Assembly: GCA_017547245.1 (NCBI GenBank)
Contig: JAFYQD010000008.1
Location: 172,368-236,367 of the forward strand
Reading direction: 5' to 3'
Length of the DNA stretch: 64,000 bases
Source: Oscillospiraceae bacterium
GTDB taxonomy: Bacteria; Bacillota; Clostridia; Oscillospirales; Ruminococcaceae
Positions 50,872-58,425 of this stretch are shown piece by piece. The first letter of the stretch is position 1; each line of letters begins with the position of its first letter. The notes under the pieces are model-generated. The model saw only the letters and a program-made list of their open reading frames with translations, ran no database searches and was not told where the DNA came from. The translations under genes and the position numbers were made by a program.

Positions 50872-51927
50872 TTAAAGACTGAGTTGTTCCAGGGCGGGCT
50901 GATTGGCCGTTTCGGGCCGCAGACCCAGATGTTCATAGCCACGTGGGGTAACACAGCGGCCACGGGCGGTGCGGGTCAAAAAGCCTACCTGCATCAGATA
51001 GGGTTCGTATACATCTTCAATGGTGACAGATTCTTCACCAACGGCGGCGGCCAGGGTGTCCAGACCGACGGGTCCGCCGTTATAGTTGCGGATGATGGTT
51101 GCCAGCAGACGGCGGTCAATGTTATCCAGCCCCAGCTTGTCCACTTCCAGACGGTCCAAAGCCTTGGCGGCAATCTCTTCGGTAATGACGCCATCCCCCA
51201 ATACCTGGGCAAAGTCACGCACACGGCGCAAAAAACGGTTGGCAATACGGGGGGTTCCGCGGCTGCGGGTGGCCAGTTCGGCTGCACCCTTGGGGTCACA
51301 CTCAATATCCAGAATGCCGGCGCTGCGGCGTACAATCTGGCCCAACTCTTCGGGCGTATAAAGCTCCAGACGCAGGATAACGCCAAAACGGTCGCGCAAA
51401 GGGGCGGTAAGACCACCGGCACGGGTGGTGGCACCTACCAAAGTGAATTTGGGCAGGTCGATGCGGATGGAACGGGCCGAAGGTCCTTTGCCGATGATGA
51501 TGTCAAGGGCAAAGTCTTCCATAGCGGGGTAAAGTACCTCTTCCACGCTGCGGTTCAGGCGGTGAATTTCGTCGATGAACAGCACATCGCCATCCTGCAG
51601 GTTGGAAAGCAAGGCAGCCAGATCGCCGGGGCGCTCGATGGCCGGCCCGGAGGTGATGCGAATGTTGCTGCCCATTTCGTGGGCAATGATGCCGGCCAGG
51701 GTGGTTTTGCCCAGACCGGGAGGTCCGTACAGCAGGGTATGGTCCAAAGCCTCGCCGCGCTGGCGTGCAGCTTCAATATAAACCGAAAGGTTCTGTTTGG
51801 CCTTTTCCTGACCGATATATTCATCCAGCGTTTTGGGACGCAGGCTGTTTTCGTTTTCGTTATCGTCCCGGATATAGTCGGGCGAAACGATGCGGTTTTC
51901 GTAATCCATTTCAGGCAGCATTGCCAT
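50872..51927 (-). CDS. ruvB: Holliday junction branch migration helicase RuvB
   Basis: The 351-residue AAA+ motor pumps DNA through RuvA-bound four-way junctions. The N-terminus has [13 protein letters not shown]. Walker A is GPPGLGKT (about residue 70), Walker B is [10 protein letters not shown], and sensor 1 is VGATTRAG, with a C-terminal winged helix (about 265-335). All are normal for the family. ATG 51927 follows GGAGG. It is read after ruvC and ruvA. Confidence 0.97.
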   Translation of the reverse strand: MAMLPEMDYENRIVSPDYIRDDNENENSLRPKTLDEYIGQEKAKQNLSVYIEAARQRGEALDHTLLYGPPGLGKTTLAGIIAHEMGSNIRITSGPAIERPGDLAALLSNLQDGDVLFIDEIHRLNRSVEEVLYPAMEDFALDIIIGKGPSARSIRIDLPKFTLVGATTRAGGLTAPLRDRFGVILRLELYTPEELGQIVRRSAGILDIECDPKGAAELATRSRGTPRIANRFLRRVRDFAQVLGDGVITEEIAAKALDRLEVDKLGLDNIDRRLLATIIRNYNGGPVGLDTLAAAVGEESVTIEDVYEPYLMQVGFLTRTARGRCVTPRGYEHLGLRPETANQPALEQLSL

Positions 51928-51945
51928 ATTTCCCGACCTCCTTGG

Positions 51946-52539
51946 TTACATCATCTGACGCAGTGCGCCGCGGATCATATCCTCTACACTCAGGGTGGGG
52001 TCCAGACGGGCAACGGCGGTGGCGGCTTCGGCCTGGGTGTAACCCAAGGCAACCAAGGCGCTGATGGCTTCGCCCTGGGCACCGCCCGAAGCGGCAGCTG
52101 CAACCCCACCGGGAAGGTCGGCGGCAGAAGTCTGGTTCAGATCCACCTTATCCTTCAGCTCCAGCACAATGCGCTGTGCCAGCTTGGGCCCAACACCGTT
52201 GGCCTTGGTGATGGCCTTAACATCACCGCTGACCACATACAGGTTAAACTTGGCAGGGGGGATATCCGAAAGAATGGCCAAAGCCACCTTGGGGCCGACC
52301 CCGCTGACCGAGATAAGACGCTTAAAGCAGGTCAGTTCTTCCTGGTCGCCAAAGGCAAACAGGTCCATGGCATCCTCGCGCACAGCAAGGTGGGTGTAAA
52401 CCATCACCTGTTCGCCCACCTGGGGCAGCTGCTGTACGGTAAACACCGAGGCAGCACAGCGGAAACCTACGCCGCCGCATTCCACCACAATGGCGCCCGG
52501 TTCTTTTAAGATCAGTTTTCCCGAAAGACTGTAGATCAT
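51946..52539 (-). CDS. ruvA: Holliday junction DNA helicase subunit RuvA
   Basis: The 197-residue protein binds Holliday junctions as a tetramer. It has an OB-fold N-domain (MIYSLSGKLI, about 1-63) and tandem helix-hairpin-helix motifs (SVSGVGPKVAL and ANGVGPKLAQR). A small C-terminal domain (about 150-197) contacts RuvB. Start ATG 52539 is 4 nt from ruvC; GAGGTAA serves as ribosome site. The linker is Ala/Gly-rich, as is common. Confidence 0.97.
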   Translation of the reverse strand: MIYSLSGKLILKEPGAIVVECGGVGFRCAASVFTVQQLPQVGEQVMVYTHLAVREDAMDLFAFGDQEELTCFKRLISVSGVGPKVALAILSDIPPAKFNLYVVSGDVKAITKANGVGPKLAQRIVLELKDKVDLNQTSAADLPGGVAAAASGGAQGEAISALVALGYTQAEAATAVARLDPTLSVEDMIRGALRQMM

Positions 52540-52543
52540 AGCG

Positions 52544-53050
52544 TTACCTCAAATTCTTGATTCCCAGACGGGTAAAGGCCGAAGAGCCGGTGTGAGCGTG
52601 GCAGATGGCCATGGCCAGACCGTCGGCGGCATCGTCGGGTTTGGGAATGGCCTGCAGACCCAACAAACGACGGGTCATTTCCATCACCTGCTGTTTGGTG
52701 GCTTTGCCGTAACCCACCACCGCCTGTTTTACCTGCATGGGGGTATATTCATAAATGGGCAGGCCATGGCGTGCGGCACACAGCAGGATGACCCCACGTG
52801 CCTCGGCCACAGCAATGCCGGTGGTTTTGTTGTTGGTAAAGAACAGCTGCTCGATGGCCAAAGCCTCGGGCTTATAAGTTTCAAACAGATTTTCCATACC
52901 GGTGTATATCATATCCAGACGTTGGGGAAAGTCCATGCCAGCAGGGGTGGTAACAGCGCCGTATCCCATACAGGAAAAGCGACTGCCCTGATAATCCACC
53001 GCACCCCAACCAACGATGGCATAGCCGGGGTCAATGCCTAATATTCGCAC
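52544..53050 (-). CDS. ruvC: Crossover junction endodeoxyribonuclease RuvC
   Basis: The 168-residue resolvase cuts Holliday junctions symmetrically. The four acidic catalytic residues are visible: Asp7 in GIDPG, Glu67 in AIEQLFF, and Asp140 and Asp143 in DDAADGLAMA. The GTG start at 53050 is preceded by GGAAGGCG. It is the first gene of a long minus-strand cluster that extends through ruvAB, the ECF genes, truA and clpE. A good promoter lies 45-80 nt upstream. Confidence 0.97.
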   Translation of the reverse strand: MRILGIDPGYAIVGWGAVDYQGSRFSCMGYGAVTTPAGMDFPQRLDMIYTGMENLFETYKPEALAIEQLFFTNNKTTGIAVAEARGVILLCAARHGLPIYEYTPMQVKQAVVGYGKATKQQVMEMTRRLLGLQAIPKPDDAADGLAMAICHAHTGSSAFTRLGIKNLR

Positions 53051-53101
53051 ACCATCGCCTTCCTTTCATCAGGGTATAACATCCGATAGTAAATCCAATA
53101 T

Positions 53102-53130
53102 ATTATAGCATAAAAGCCCCCGAGGGACAA
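53102..53130 (-). promoter_or_regulatory. Promoter of ruvCAB cluster
   Basis: Read on the minus strand: TTGTCC (53130-53125), a 17-bp spacer and TATAAT (53107-53102), 51 nt before ruvC. Confidence 0.75.
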
Positions 53131-53229
53131 TATAAAAGCGGGCAAAAGGCACATTGATTCAGCCTTTATCATACATTGAAATTTGGTTGCTGATATTAAG
53201 GAATTGTGGAAAAAAAGTAAACATAGCCC

Positions 53230-53258
53230 TTGCTTTTTACAGTACCCTATGTTATAAT
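53230..53258 (+). promoter_or_regulatory. Promoter for tRNA-Val
   Basis: TTGCTT (53230-53235), a 17-bp spacer and TATAAT (53253-53258) with a TG one base before it. The tRNA begins 24 nt later. Confidence 0.8.
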
Positions 53259-53281
53259 GTCATTCGTTCCCAAAAAAACAT

Positions 53282-53357
53282 GGACGATTAGCTCAGCTGG
53301 AAGAGCATCTGCTTGACGTGCAGAGGGTCAGCGGTTCAAGTCCGTTATCGTCCACCA
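53282..53357 (+). tRNA. tRNA-Val (anticodon GAC)
   Basis: A 76-nt cloverleaf with encoded CCA: acceptor GGACGAT/ATCGTCC, D-arm GCTCAGCTGGAAGAGC, and anticodon stem TCTGC/GCAGA with loop TTGACGT (anticodon GAC). The T-arm is AGCGG TTCAAGT CCGTT. The anticodon GAC reads valine codons GUC/GUU. A terminator follows immediately. Confidence 0.97.
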
Positions 53358-53358
53358 A

Positions 53359-53393
53359 AAAAACACCCAACCTTTCGGTTGGGTGTTTTTTTA
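53359..53393 (+). terminator. Terminator after tRNA-Val
   Basis: A 14-bp stem (53359-53372 with 53377-53390) with a TTTC loop and T-run. Confidence 0.95.
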
Positions 53394-53412
53394 TGCTTGC
53401 TGTGTGCGTTTA

Positions 53413-53832
53413 TTATTTATTGTCCGATTCCAGATAGTCGTATAAATCGATGGTTCCGGCTTCTTCTTCAATATCAAGGTTTGGAACATACTCTACCAAT
53501 CTTGTAGATCCGCTTGACTTATCAACATAAAAATAAACAAAGCTGCCTGTGTAACTGCGGAATACCACCTTATACTCAGATTCACTTTCCTCGCCCATCT
53601 CTAAAGACATAATGTCAGGGTTATCCTCCGCAATACTCCAGTCATATGTGTCGCGGCAATAATTATATACGCCGTTATAGGCCATTTTTTCGGTTATCTT
53701 GTTCTGAGAATCATCGGCTTCTGCACCGCTTGAGGGTTGGGTATTATCCGCAGTCTGATTCTTTGTTCCGCAGCCTTGAAATACAACGCTCATTACCAGA
53801 ACCAAAATTAAAACAAAAATCAGCTTTTTCAT
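53413..53832 (-). CDS. Small hypothetical lipoprotein
   Basis: The 139-residue protein has a lipoprotein signal with lipobox VFQGC (Cys21), then a Gln/Ser/Ala linker, and a compact acidic domain (about 50-139) rich in Tyr and Asp with FRSYTGSFVYFYVDK. I do not recognise it. Start ATG 53832 has GGAG 9 nt upstream. Lower GC and AT-rich flanks set it apart from neighbouring core genes, which may point to acquisition or fast divergence. Confidence 0.72.
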   Translation of the reverse strand: MKKLIFVLILVLVMSVVFQGCGTKNQTADNTQPSSGAEADDSQNKITEKMAYNGVYNYCRDTYDWSIAEDNPDIMSLEMGEESESEYKVVFRSYTGSFVYFYVDKSSGSTRLVEYVPNLDIEEEAGTIDLYDYLESDNK

Positions 53833-53853
53833 TTCAGCATCTCCAATCCGGGT

Positions 53854-54020
53854 TTATTTATCTATTCTTTCATAACTATCTGAAATATCTGATATATCAA
53901 TTCTGAAGTTTTCTGAATTTTTAAGTGTGAGGGGGCTGTCGTTACAATTCCCTACGGTGATTTTACCAATATATATTAACCGTTGCAAGCAGAGAAATTT
54001 GTGGTGCTTTCCTTTTTTGA
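53854..54020 (-). pseudogene. Possible gene remnant upstream of lipoprotein
   Basis: Read on the minus strand, this stretch is open and its 3' part encodes a plausible sequence (VILKKGKHHKF... ending DISDSYERIDK). Further upstream the frame turns AT-rich and Cys/Phe-rich without a convincing start or ribosome site. It may be the tail of a broken gene or noise. It ends 21 nt before the lipoprotein start. Confidence 0.25.
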
Positions 54021-54080
54021 GGATTACTTCATCAAAACAACAATAAAACAACAGTTGTTCTTTTAATAAAACGACTATTT

Positions 54081-54089
54081 TGCTATAAT
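54081..54089 (+). promoter_or_regulatory. Extended -10 promoter
   Basis: TGCTATAAT, an extended -10 element, is 33 nt before the next start codon; the -35 region (TTTTAA) is weak. Confidence 0.55.
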
Positions 54090-54121
54090 AAAGACAGCAT
54101 AAAATCAAGGAGGGTTTGAGG

Positions 54122-54448
54122 ATGGGCCAGTTTGATCATTACCCCGACATGAACCGGGACGGAAAGCATGATCTGTATGATTGCGTTACATACATTGATT
54201 TGATGGAAGAAGATGAACAGGCCGAACCTCATATGGTAAGTTCGTCTGAACCGATTCGTCCGCGGGATCTGACCGCCGAGCAACGGGAAGAAATACGTTT
54301 GCAGCGACAGTCGGAAGAAGCTGCCAGATGGATTTTAATTGCAGTGTTTGCCATTATTGCCTTTGTGTGCTTCAAAAACATCAATGGCTTCACCGTCCTT
54401 TTGGGATTGTTTTCTGTTGTTGCCATTATCAGAGCCTTGACCTTATAA
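54122..54448 (+). CDS. Small membrane protein with EF-hand-like loop
   Basis: The 108-residue protein has, at residues 8-21, DMNRDGKHDLYD. This matches the 12-residue EF-hand/dockerin calcium loop (Asp1, Asn3, Asp5, Gly6, Asp9, Asp12). An acidic stretch, a basic Gln/Arg-rich helix and two C-terminal hydrophobic helices (about 68-105) follow. No signal peptide is present, so the loop is probably cytosolic unless topology is reversed. Only one loop is visible, so calcium binding would need dimerisation. ATG 54122 is 7 nt after GGAGGG. The function is unknown. Confidence 0.78.
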   Translation: MGQFDHYPDMNRDGKHDLYDCVTYIDLMEEDEQAEPHMVSSSEPIRPRDLTAEQREEIRLQRQSEEAARWILIAVFAIIAFVCFKNINGFTVLLGLFSVVAIIRALTL

Positions 54449-54453
54449 TAAAA

Positions 54454-54488
54454 AACTCCGCAGCCTTTGGCTGCGGAGTTTTGATTTT
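54454..54488. terminator. Bidirectional terminator
   Basis: A 12-bp stem (54454-54465 with 54469-54480) and TTT loop, with A-run on the left and TTGATTTT on the right; it serves both converging genes. Confidence 0.9.
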
Positions 54489-55233
54489 AATCAAGAACGG
54501 CAGGGTCTTTGGGATCGGTTTCTTCGGTGAGGCTTTGTTCGGCTGCTTCGGCAGCGGCAGCTTTCAGCTCTTCCTTTTCGGCATTGTTGATGCTGCGTCG
54601 TTTCAAAGCCTTCATCAGGGGACGAATCAGCAGGATGCACAGCACCATGGCAACGGCGGCTTCGGCCAAACCGTTGGTGGCAACAACGCCCATGATAAAG
54701 GTGCCCAACATTTCAAAACCAACGTTAATGGCTTGGGCATACTGGTGACCGAAAATCATATAGATGCCGCCCATAACCAGACCGGTGTTGGTCAGTGTAC
54801 CCAGCAAAGCGGCTGCACCGCAGGCTGCAAATCCCTTTTTGTCAAACATGCTGACCAGACGGTATACCAGGCCGGCCACCACGCCAATCAGCATACGGGG
54901 AACGATGGCAATCAGCAGGGCGCGGATGTCACCCGAATCACTGCCGGGAACGGGGATGAAGGGGGAAAACACAAAAGAAGTAAGGCTGGGTTCAATTGTG
55001 TTTTTGATGATGCTGGTCATCCCCATGGTAAATCCCAGCACAGCACCGGCTTTGGGCCCAAGAATGATGGCACCGATGATAACCGGGATATGCACTGTTG
55101 TAGCTTTGATAACCACCAGCGGAATATATCCCAGAACAGGGATGAAAGAGACCGCCACAACCAGTGCGATCATAAGAGCAAGCTGTACCATATAAGAGGT
55201 TTTTTTGCCGGACTCAAGAGCTTTTTTGGCCAC
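54487..55233 (-). CDS. ECF transporter S component (PanT/COG4684-like)
   Basis: The 248-residue protein has about six helices and the motif TTVHIPVIIGAIILGPKAGAVLGF, a strong mark of the COG4684/PanT-type substrate-binding subunits, plus SFVFSPFIPVPG. These capture pantothenate or another vitamin and dock on EcfA1-A2-T, which is encoded at 47.3-49.9 kb. The C-terminal 35 residues are charged and Ala/Glu-rich. GTG 55233 is 8 nt from AAGGAG; GTG 55242 overlaps that site. I see no riboswitch in front of it. Confidence 0.85.
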   Translation of the reverse strand: MAKKALESGKKTSYMVQLALMIALVVAVSFIPVLGYIPLVVIKATTVHIPVIIGAIILGPKAGAVLGFTMGMTSIIKNTIEPSLTSFVFSPFIPVPGSDSGDIRALLIAIVPRMLIGVVAGLVYRLVSMFDKKGFAACGAAALLGTLTNTGLVMGGIYMIFGHQYAQAINVGFEMLGTFIMGVVATNGLAEAAVAMVLCILLIRPLMKALKRRSINNAEKEELKAAAAEAAEQSLTEETDPKDPAVLD

Positions 55234-55280
55234 AGTAATCACTCCTTAATCATGCAGCAGACAGGTGCTTTTATAATCTT

Positions 55281-55309
55281 ATTATAGAACAGAGCAAAAG
55301 GTGTTGCAA
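55281..55309 (-). promoter_or_regulatory. Promoter of S-component gene
   Basis: Read on the minus strand: TTGCAA (55309-55304), a 17-bp spacer and TATAAT (55286-55281), 48 nt before the start. Confidence 0.75.
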
Positions 55310-55459
55310 GGTTTCACGGTATATATTTTTCGAATAAAAAGGATAGGAGAAAGTATGCGCAAGGTTAACAAAAATGAATTAACGGGACAATTTTGACTTT
55401 GCAGTTCGGTTTGGGGGAATGATAAAATAGGATGGAACTCAAGAACAGGAGGATCTTTT

Positions 55460-55702
55460 ATGAAACGGGTACACAGTGCTTGTCTGGAGCAAACCATCCA
55501 TTTTCAGTTGAAAGAGGACGAAATCGGTCACGAGGCTGCTCTGCGTTCGGTGGCCAACGAGGTGGCACAGTATAAGGCTATGCTGGAACGCAAACACATC
55601 AAGCACAAAATTTTGGATGAGACTACCCAACCCGATGGATCGATTATGGTTAAGATTAAGCGGCAGTACAATAGCTATAACCTTGGTGATTATCTGGAAT
55701 GA
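55460..55702 (+). CDS. Conserved hypothetical protein, 80 aa
   Basis: A small charged cytosolic protein with a helical middle (VANEVAQYKAMLERKHIKHK) and a beta-like C-terminus (GSIMVKIKRQYNSYNLGDYL). It has no signal peptide or membrane helix. I do not recognise the family. ATG 55460 has AGGAGGA 5 nt upstream and a promoter-like TTGCAG-18-TAAAAT lies at 55399-55428; a perfect terminator follows. So a real, monocistronic gene is well supported although its function is unknown. Confidence 0.75.
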   Translation: MKRVHSACLEQTIHFQLKEDEIGHEAALRSVANEVAQYKAMLERKHIKHKILDETTQPDGSIMVKIKRQYNSYNLGDYLE

Positions 55703-55709
55703 TTGCAGA

Positions 55710-55738
55710 AAACCGACATCCTGCGATGTCGGTTTTTT
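55710..55738 (+). terminator. Terminator after 80-aa gene
   Basis: An 11-bp stem (55710-55720 with 55725-55735) with a CTGC loop and T-run. Confidence 0.93.
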
Positions 55739-55785
55739 TGTTGCGTTGACAATAAAAAACGGCTCAAGGGAAAACCCTAAACCGT

Positions 55786-55970
55786 TTTTGGTGCCGGTGA
55801 TGGGATGGCCGGTATTTGCTGCGCAAATTCTTGATGCTTTGCTCGGTACACTCGCAAAGCCCTCGACCTAAAAAGACCCCACCGGGGTCTTTTCTTTACG
55901 GTCTCGACCCTCTCGGGTTCAAGTCCCACAAAAACAAAAAACACAGACACCCCTGATAGGGATGTCTGTG
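55786..55970. repeat. Structured tRNA-Leu-associated repeat region
   Basis: The block downstream of tRNA-Leu holds a 20-nt copy of the tRNA 3' end (55786-55805, 19/20 identical to 55971-55990, same orientation). It also holds a 15-nt exact inverted copy of its T-arm (55915-55929 versus 55985-55999). Small perfect hairpins follow: ATTTGC/GCAAAT at 55814-55828, GCTTTGC/GCAAAGC at 55836-55860 and AAAGACCCC/GGGGTCTTT at 55872-55892. No convincing gene lies within. It looks like a duplicated, rearranged tRNA flank or a small repetitive element. Confidence 0.6.
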
Positions 55971-55973
55971 TTT
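55938..55973 (-). terminator. Terminator of tRNA-Leu
   Basis: A stem of about 10 bp plus CCC/GGG (left arm from 55938, right arm to 55973). On the minus strand it follows the tRNA 3' end at once and ends in TTTTTTGTTTTT. Confidence 0.8.
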
Positions 55974-56059
55974 TGGTGCCGGTGGTGGGACTTGAACCCA
56001 CACGGTGTTGCCACCAACGGATTTTGAGTCCGCATCGTCTGCCATTCCGACACACCGGC
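55974..56059 (-). tRNA. tRNA-Leu (anticodon CAA)
   Basis: An 86-nt class II tRNA with encoded CCA: acceptor GCCGGTG/CACCGGC, anticodon loop CTCAAAA (anticodon CAA), a long variable arm (TGGTGGCAACACCG) and T-arm GTGGG TTCAAGT CCCAC. It reads leucine codon UUG. The 3' end is duplicated downstream (see the repeat region). Confidence 0.96.
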
Positions 56060-56216
56060 ATATTTACAGCGGAATATATTTTACACCTTTTCAGGTAAAA
56101 AAGCAAGCGGTTGAATAAATCTATTTTTCTTATACCACATTTTTACAAAAACACTTTAACAAAATTGTTGTATTGGTGAAAAATGGAATCAAATTTGTAA
56201 TGTTCACCAAAAACTG

Positions 56217-56245
56217 TTGACAAATACCCCCGAAAAGAATATATT
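56217..56245 (+). promoter_or_regulatory. Promoter for SigH-like factor
   Basis: Consensus TTGACA (56217-56222), a 17-bp spacer and TATATT (56240-56245), about 60 nt before the start codon. Confidence 0.8.
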
Positions 56246-56303
56246 ATAACAGTAAATACGAAAGTGTATACAACTGCTTTTTGATAATTTGGAGTTTGTT
56301 GAA

Positions 56304-56885
56304 ATGAGCGACCCGTTTGATCGTATGACGGATGAGCAACTGGCCCAACAGGCACAGAACGGCTGCGATCGGGCGGCAGGGTGCCTGATTGCCAGATACT
56401 TACCTATGGCCGCCTCCCGGGCGGCCGGTTATTTTGGGCCGGGTTTGGAACAGCAGGACTTCGTTCAGGAAGGTTTGCTGGGCCTTTGGAGTGCCGTGCG
56501 CAATTATGATCCGCAGCGTGGGGCATCCTTTTCCACCTTTGCCGACCAGTGCGTCGTAAACCGCATTCATTCGGCGGTACGTACCGCCCTTTCGCCTCGT
56601 CAGGCTCCTTTAAGTGATTATGTTTCCATTTCTCAAGATGAAGAGGGACAGGCTGTTCAGCTGCCCGGGGCAGAAAACCCCGAGGTCACCTTTATTCAGG
56701 AAGAAGACCGACAGCTGAGAAATCGCAAAATGCGCCGTCTGCTTTCTTTGCGGGAATGGGAGGTTCTGGAACAGTACCTTAAAGGCAAGTCCTACCAGGA
56801 AATTTCGGAACATCTTGGCGTTACGCCCAAGGCCGTGGATAATGCGCTGCAGCGTGTGCGGCGCAAACTGCAGGCGGCCGAGTAA
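56304..56885 (+). CDS. SigH-like RNA polymerase sigma factor
   Basis: The 193-residue sigma-70 family protein has region 2 (about 20-90: DFVQEGLLGLWSAVRNYDP, FSTFADQCVVNRI) and region 4 (about 140-190: LSLREWEVLEQYLKGKSYQEIS, VTPKAVDNALQRVRRKL). The pattern is that of the early-sporulation factor SigH (Spo0H), not the shorter ECF type. ATG 56304 has GGAG about 10 nt upstream. It lies directly before small metabolic genes rather than in a sporulation operon, so a role in sporulation or competence is inferred from family only. Confidence 0.82.
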   Translation: MSDPFDRMTDEQLAQQAQNGCDRAAGCLIARYLPMAASRAAGYFGPGLEQQDFVQEGLLGLWSAVRNYDPQRGASFSTFADQCVVNRIHSAVRTALSPRQAPLSDYVSISQDEEGQAVQLPGAENPEVTFIQEEDRQLRNRKMRRLLSLREWEVLEQYLKGKSYQEISEHLGVTPKAVDNALQRVRRKLQAAE

Positions 56886-57021
56886 TTTATTTTGGTTTCG
56901 GTCCCCATACGGGGGGTTGAAATATGCCCGTTTTTCATTATCAGAGCGCTTCCTGCCGGACTCGCTTTGTAGTAAAGAATAGGGTAATACACACTACAAT
57001 CCAAAAGCGAGGTAAAAAGAG

Positions 57022-57303
57022 ATGTACGAAGACAAGACCCTGGTATGTAAAGAATGCGGCAAGGAATTTATCTTCACCGCCGGCGAACAGGAATTCTATG
57101 CTGAAAGAGGCTTTGTAAACGAGCCCCAGCGCTGCAAGCCCTGCCGTGACGCTCGCAAGAACGCCACCCGTCCCGAACGTGAAATGTTCACCGCCACCTG
57201 CGCTGGCTGCGGCGGCGAAGCCCGTGTACCCTTCAAGCCCCGCGAAGATCGCCCTGTATTCTGCAGCGAATGCTTCGCCAAGATGAAGGCCAACGAAGAA
57301 TAA
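57022..57303 (+). CDS. Zinc-ribbon protein (zf-trcl family)
   Basis: The 93-residue protein has a treble-clef zinc ribbon: CKECGKEFIFTAGEQEFYAE, known by its Cys pairs CKEC and CKPC (about residues 9-39). A second Cys set follows in CAGCGG and CSEC (about 61-84). Proteins of this zinc-ribbon family are widespread in Firmicutes with no defined function. Start ATG 57022 has GAGG upstream. A terminator follows 20 nt past the stop. Confidence 0.88.
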   Translation: MYEDKTLVCKECGKEFIFTAGEQEFYAERGFVNEPQRCKPCRDARKNATRPEREMFTATCAGCGGEARVPFKPREDRPVFCSECFAKMKANEE

Positions 57304-57322
57304 GCCTAACCTGAAAACAAGG

Positions 57323-57355
57323 AAGGACCGAGGTTTTTACCCCGGTCCTTTTTAT
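57323..57355 (+). terminator. Terminator after zinc-ribbon gene
   Basis: AAGGACCG (57323-57330) pairs with CGGTCCTT (57343-57350) across an inner AGG/ACC, with a T-run. Confidence 0.85.
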
Positions 57356-57454
57356 TTGTCTGCGGCAAAGCCCTTGCGCCACGGCTGCTAAACCATTATA
57401 ATATATATGTATAAAACTGCGCTTTGGCAGATAATCGATAAGGAGGAGTTCCTC

Positions 57455-57661
57455 ATGCTGAAAGAAGTTAACAAGGATATGCTGATTGGTGAAATTCTCA
57501 ATGGCGATATTGAAACCGCCCGCTTTTTTATGGAAATGGGCATGCACTGCCTGGGCTGCCCCGCTTCCCGCGGTGAAAGTCTGGCAGAAGCCTGCATGGT
57601 ACATGGCGTAGACAGCGACGAAATGGTAGAAAAGATTAACGCATTCCTGGCATCCAAATAA
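57455..57661 (+). CDS. DUF1858 redox-disulfide protein
   Basis: The 68-residue protein is a single DUF1858 domain: LIGEILNGDIETARFFMEMG, then the redox Cys pair CLGCP (about residues 33-36). The family is linked to hybrid-cluster proteins and thiol-redox or metal handling. ATG 57455 is 7 nt after AAGGAGGAG; an earlier in-frame ATG at 57407 lacks a site. It precedes trmK by about 70 nt. Confidence 0.88.
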   Translation: MLKEVNKDMLIGEILNGDIETARFFMEMGMHCLGCPASRGESLAEACMVHGVDSDEMVEKINAFLASK

Positions 57662-57733
57662 GCCTGGCCCATTGGCCAGATCAGGCGGCCTGACAGCCGC
57701 CTTTTCTTCTATTTGCACAAGGAGGAATTCCCT

Positions 57734-58423
57734 ATGAATTTGCCGCCGCTGGACGCCCGCCTGCGTCTAATTGTATCTATGGTGCGCAGGGGCAGGGCTG
57801 CTGCCGATGTGGGAACCGACCACGGAAAACTGATTGCCCATCTGGTGGGTACCGGACGCTGCCCCGGGGGCTGCGCCACCGACATTCGCCCCGGCCCTCT
57901 TTCCAAGGCACGGGAACTGGTGGATGCCCTTGGCCTGCAGGACCGTGTTCAGGTGCTGCTGTGCGACGGCCTTGCCGATGTGGCCGACCATATGGCCGAG
58001 GATATCGTCATTGCCGGCATGGGTGGGGATACCATCGTTCATATTATGGAAAGCTGGCCCTATTCCAAAGGTGAGGACAAGCACTTTTTGCTGCAGGCCA
58101 TGACCAAACCCGAGGTGCTGCGCAGCTGGCTGTGGCAAAATGGATTTGAAATTCGGGAAGAACGCTGCGCCTCCCAAAGCGGACATTTTTATTCGGTTAT
58201 GTCGGTGTTCTACAGCGGTGTTGTAAAACAGCCCGCCGAAGTGGAACGCTATCTTGGCGCAATAGAAGATTTCTCCGACCCCGATGCCTGGGCATATGGC
58301 AGAAAACTGCTTTATCAGTTTGAGCAGAAAGTGGCAGGCATGGAACTGGCCGGACAGGATGCCTCGCACTGGAAAGAGCTGATGGAACAGATCAACGCAC
58401 GGATGACCCCAAAGGAGGTTTGA
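57734..58423 (+). CDS. trmK: tRNA (adenine22-N1)-methyltransferase TrmK
   Basis: The 229-residue enzyme adds N1-methyl to A22 in the D-arm of tRNA. The N-terminal Rossmann domain has ADVGTDHGKLIAHL (SAM site, about residues 30-43), then DIRPGPLSKA and VIAGMGGDTI, typical of TrmK. A coiled C-terminal domain follows (about 160-229). ATG 57734 follows AAGGAGGAA. It overlaps the ribosome site of the Nif3-like gene; trmK and nif3 (yqfN-yqfO) are neighbours in Bacillus as well. Confidence 0.94.
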   Translation: MNLPPLDARLRLIVSMVRRGRAAADVGTDHGKLIAHLVGTGRCPGGCATDIRPGPLSKARELVDALGLQDRVQVLLCDGLADVADHMAEDIVIAGMGGDTIVHIMESWPYSKGEDKHFLLQAMTKPEVLRSWLWQNGFEIREERCASQSGHFYSVMSVFYSGVVKQPAEVERYLGAIEDFSDPDAWAYGRKLLYQFEQKVAGMELAGQDASHWKELMEQINARMTPKEV

Positions 58424-58425
58424 CC

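Noticed and set aside
55777-56106. A 109-residue minus-strand frame over tRNA-Leu
   Set aside because: It is a translation through the tRNA and its structured flank. Such frames next to tRNAs are a known annotation artefact.
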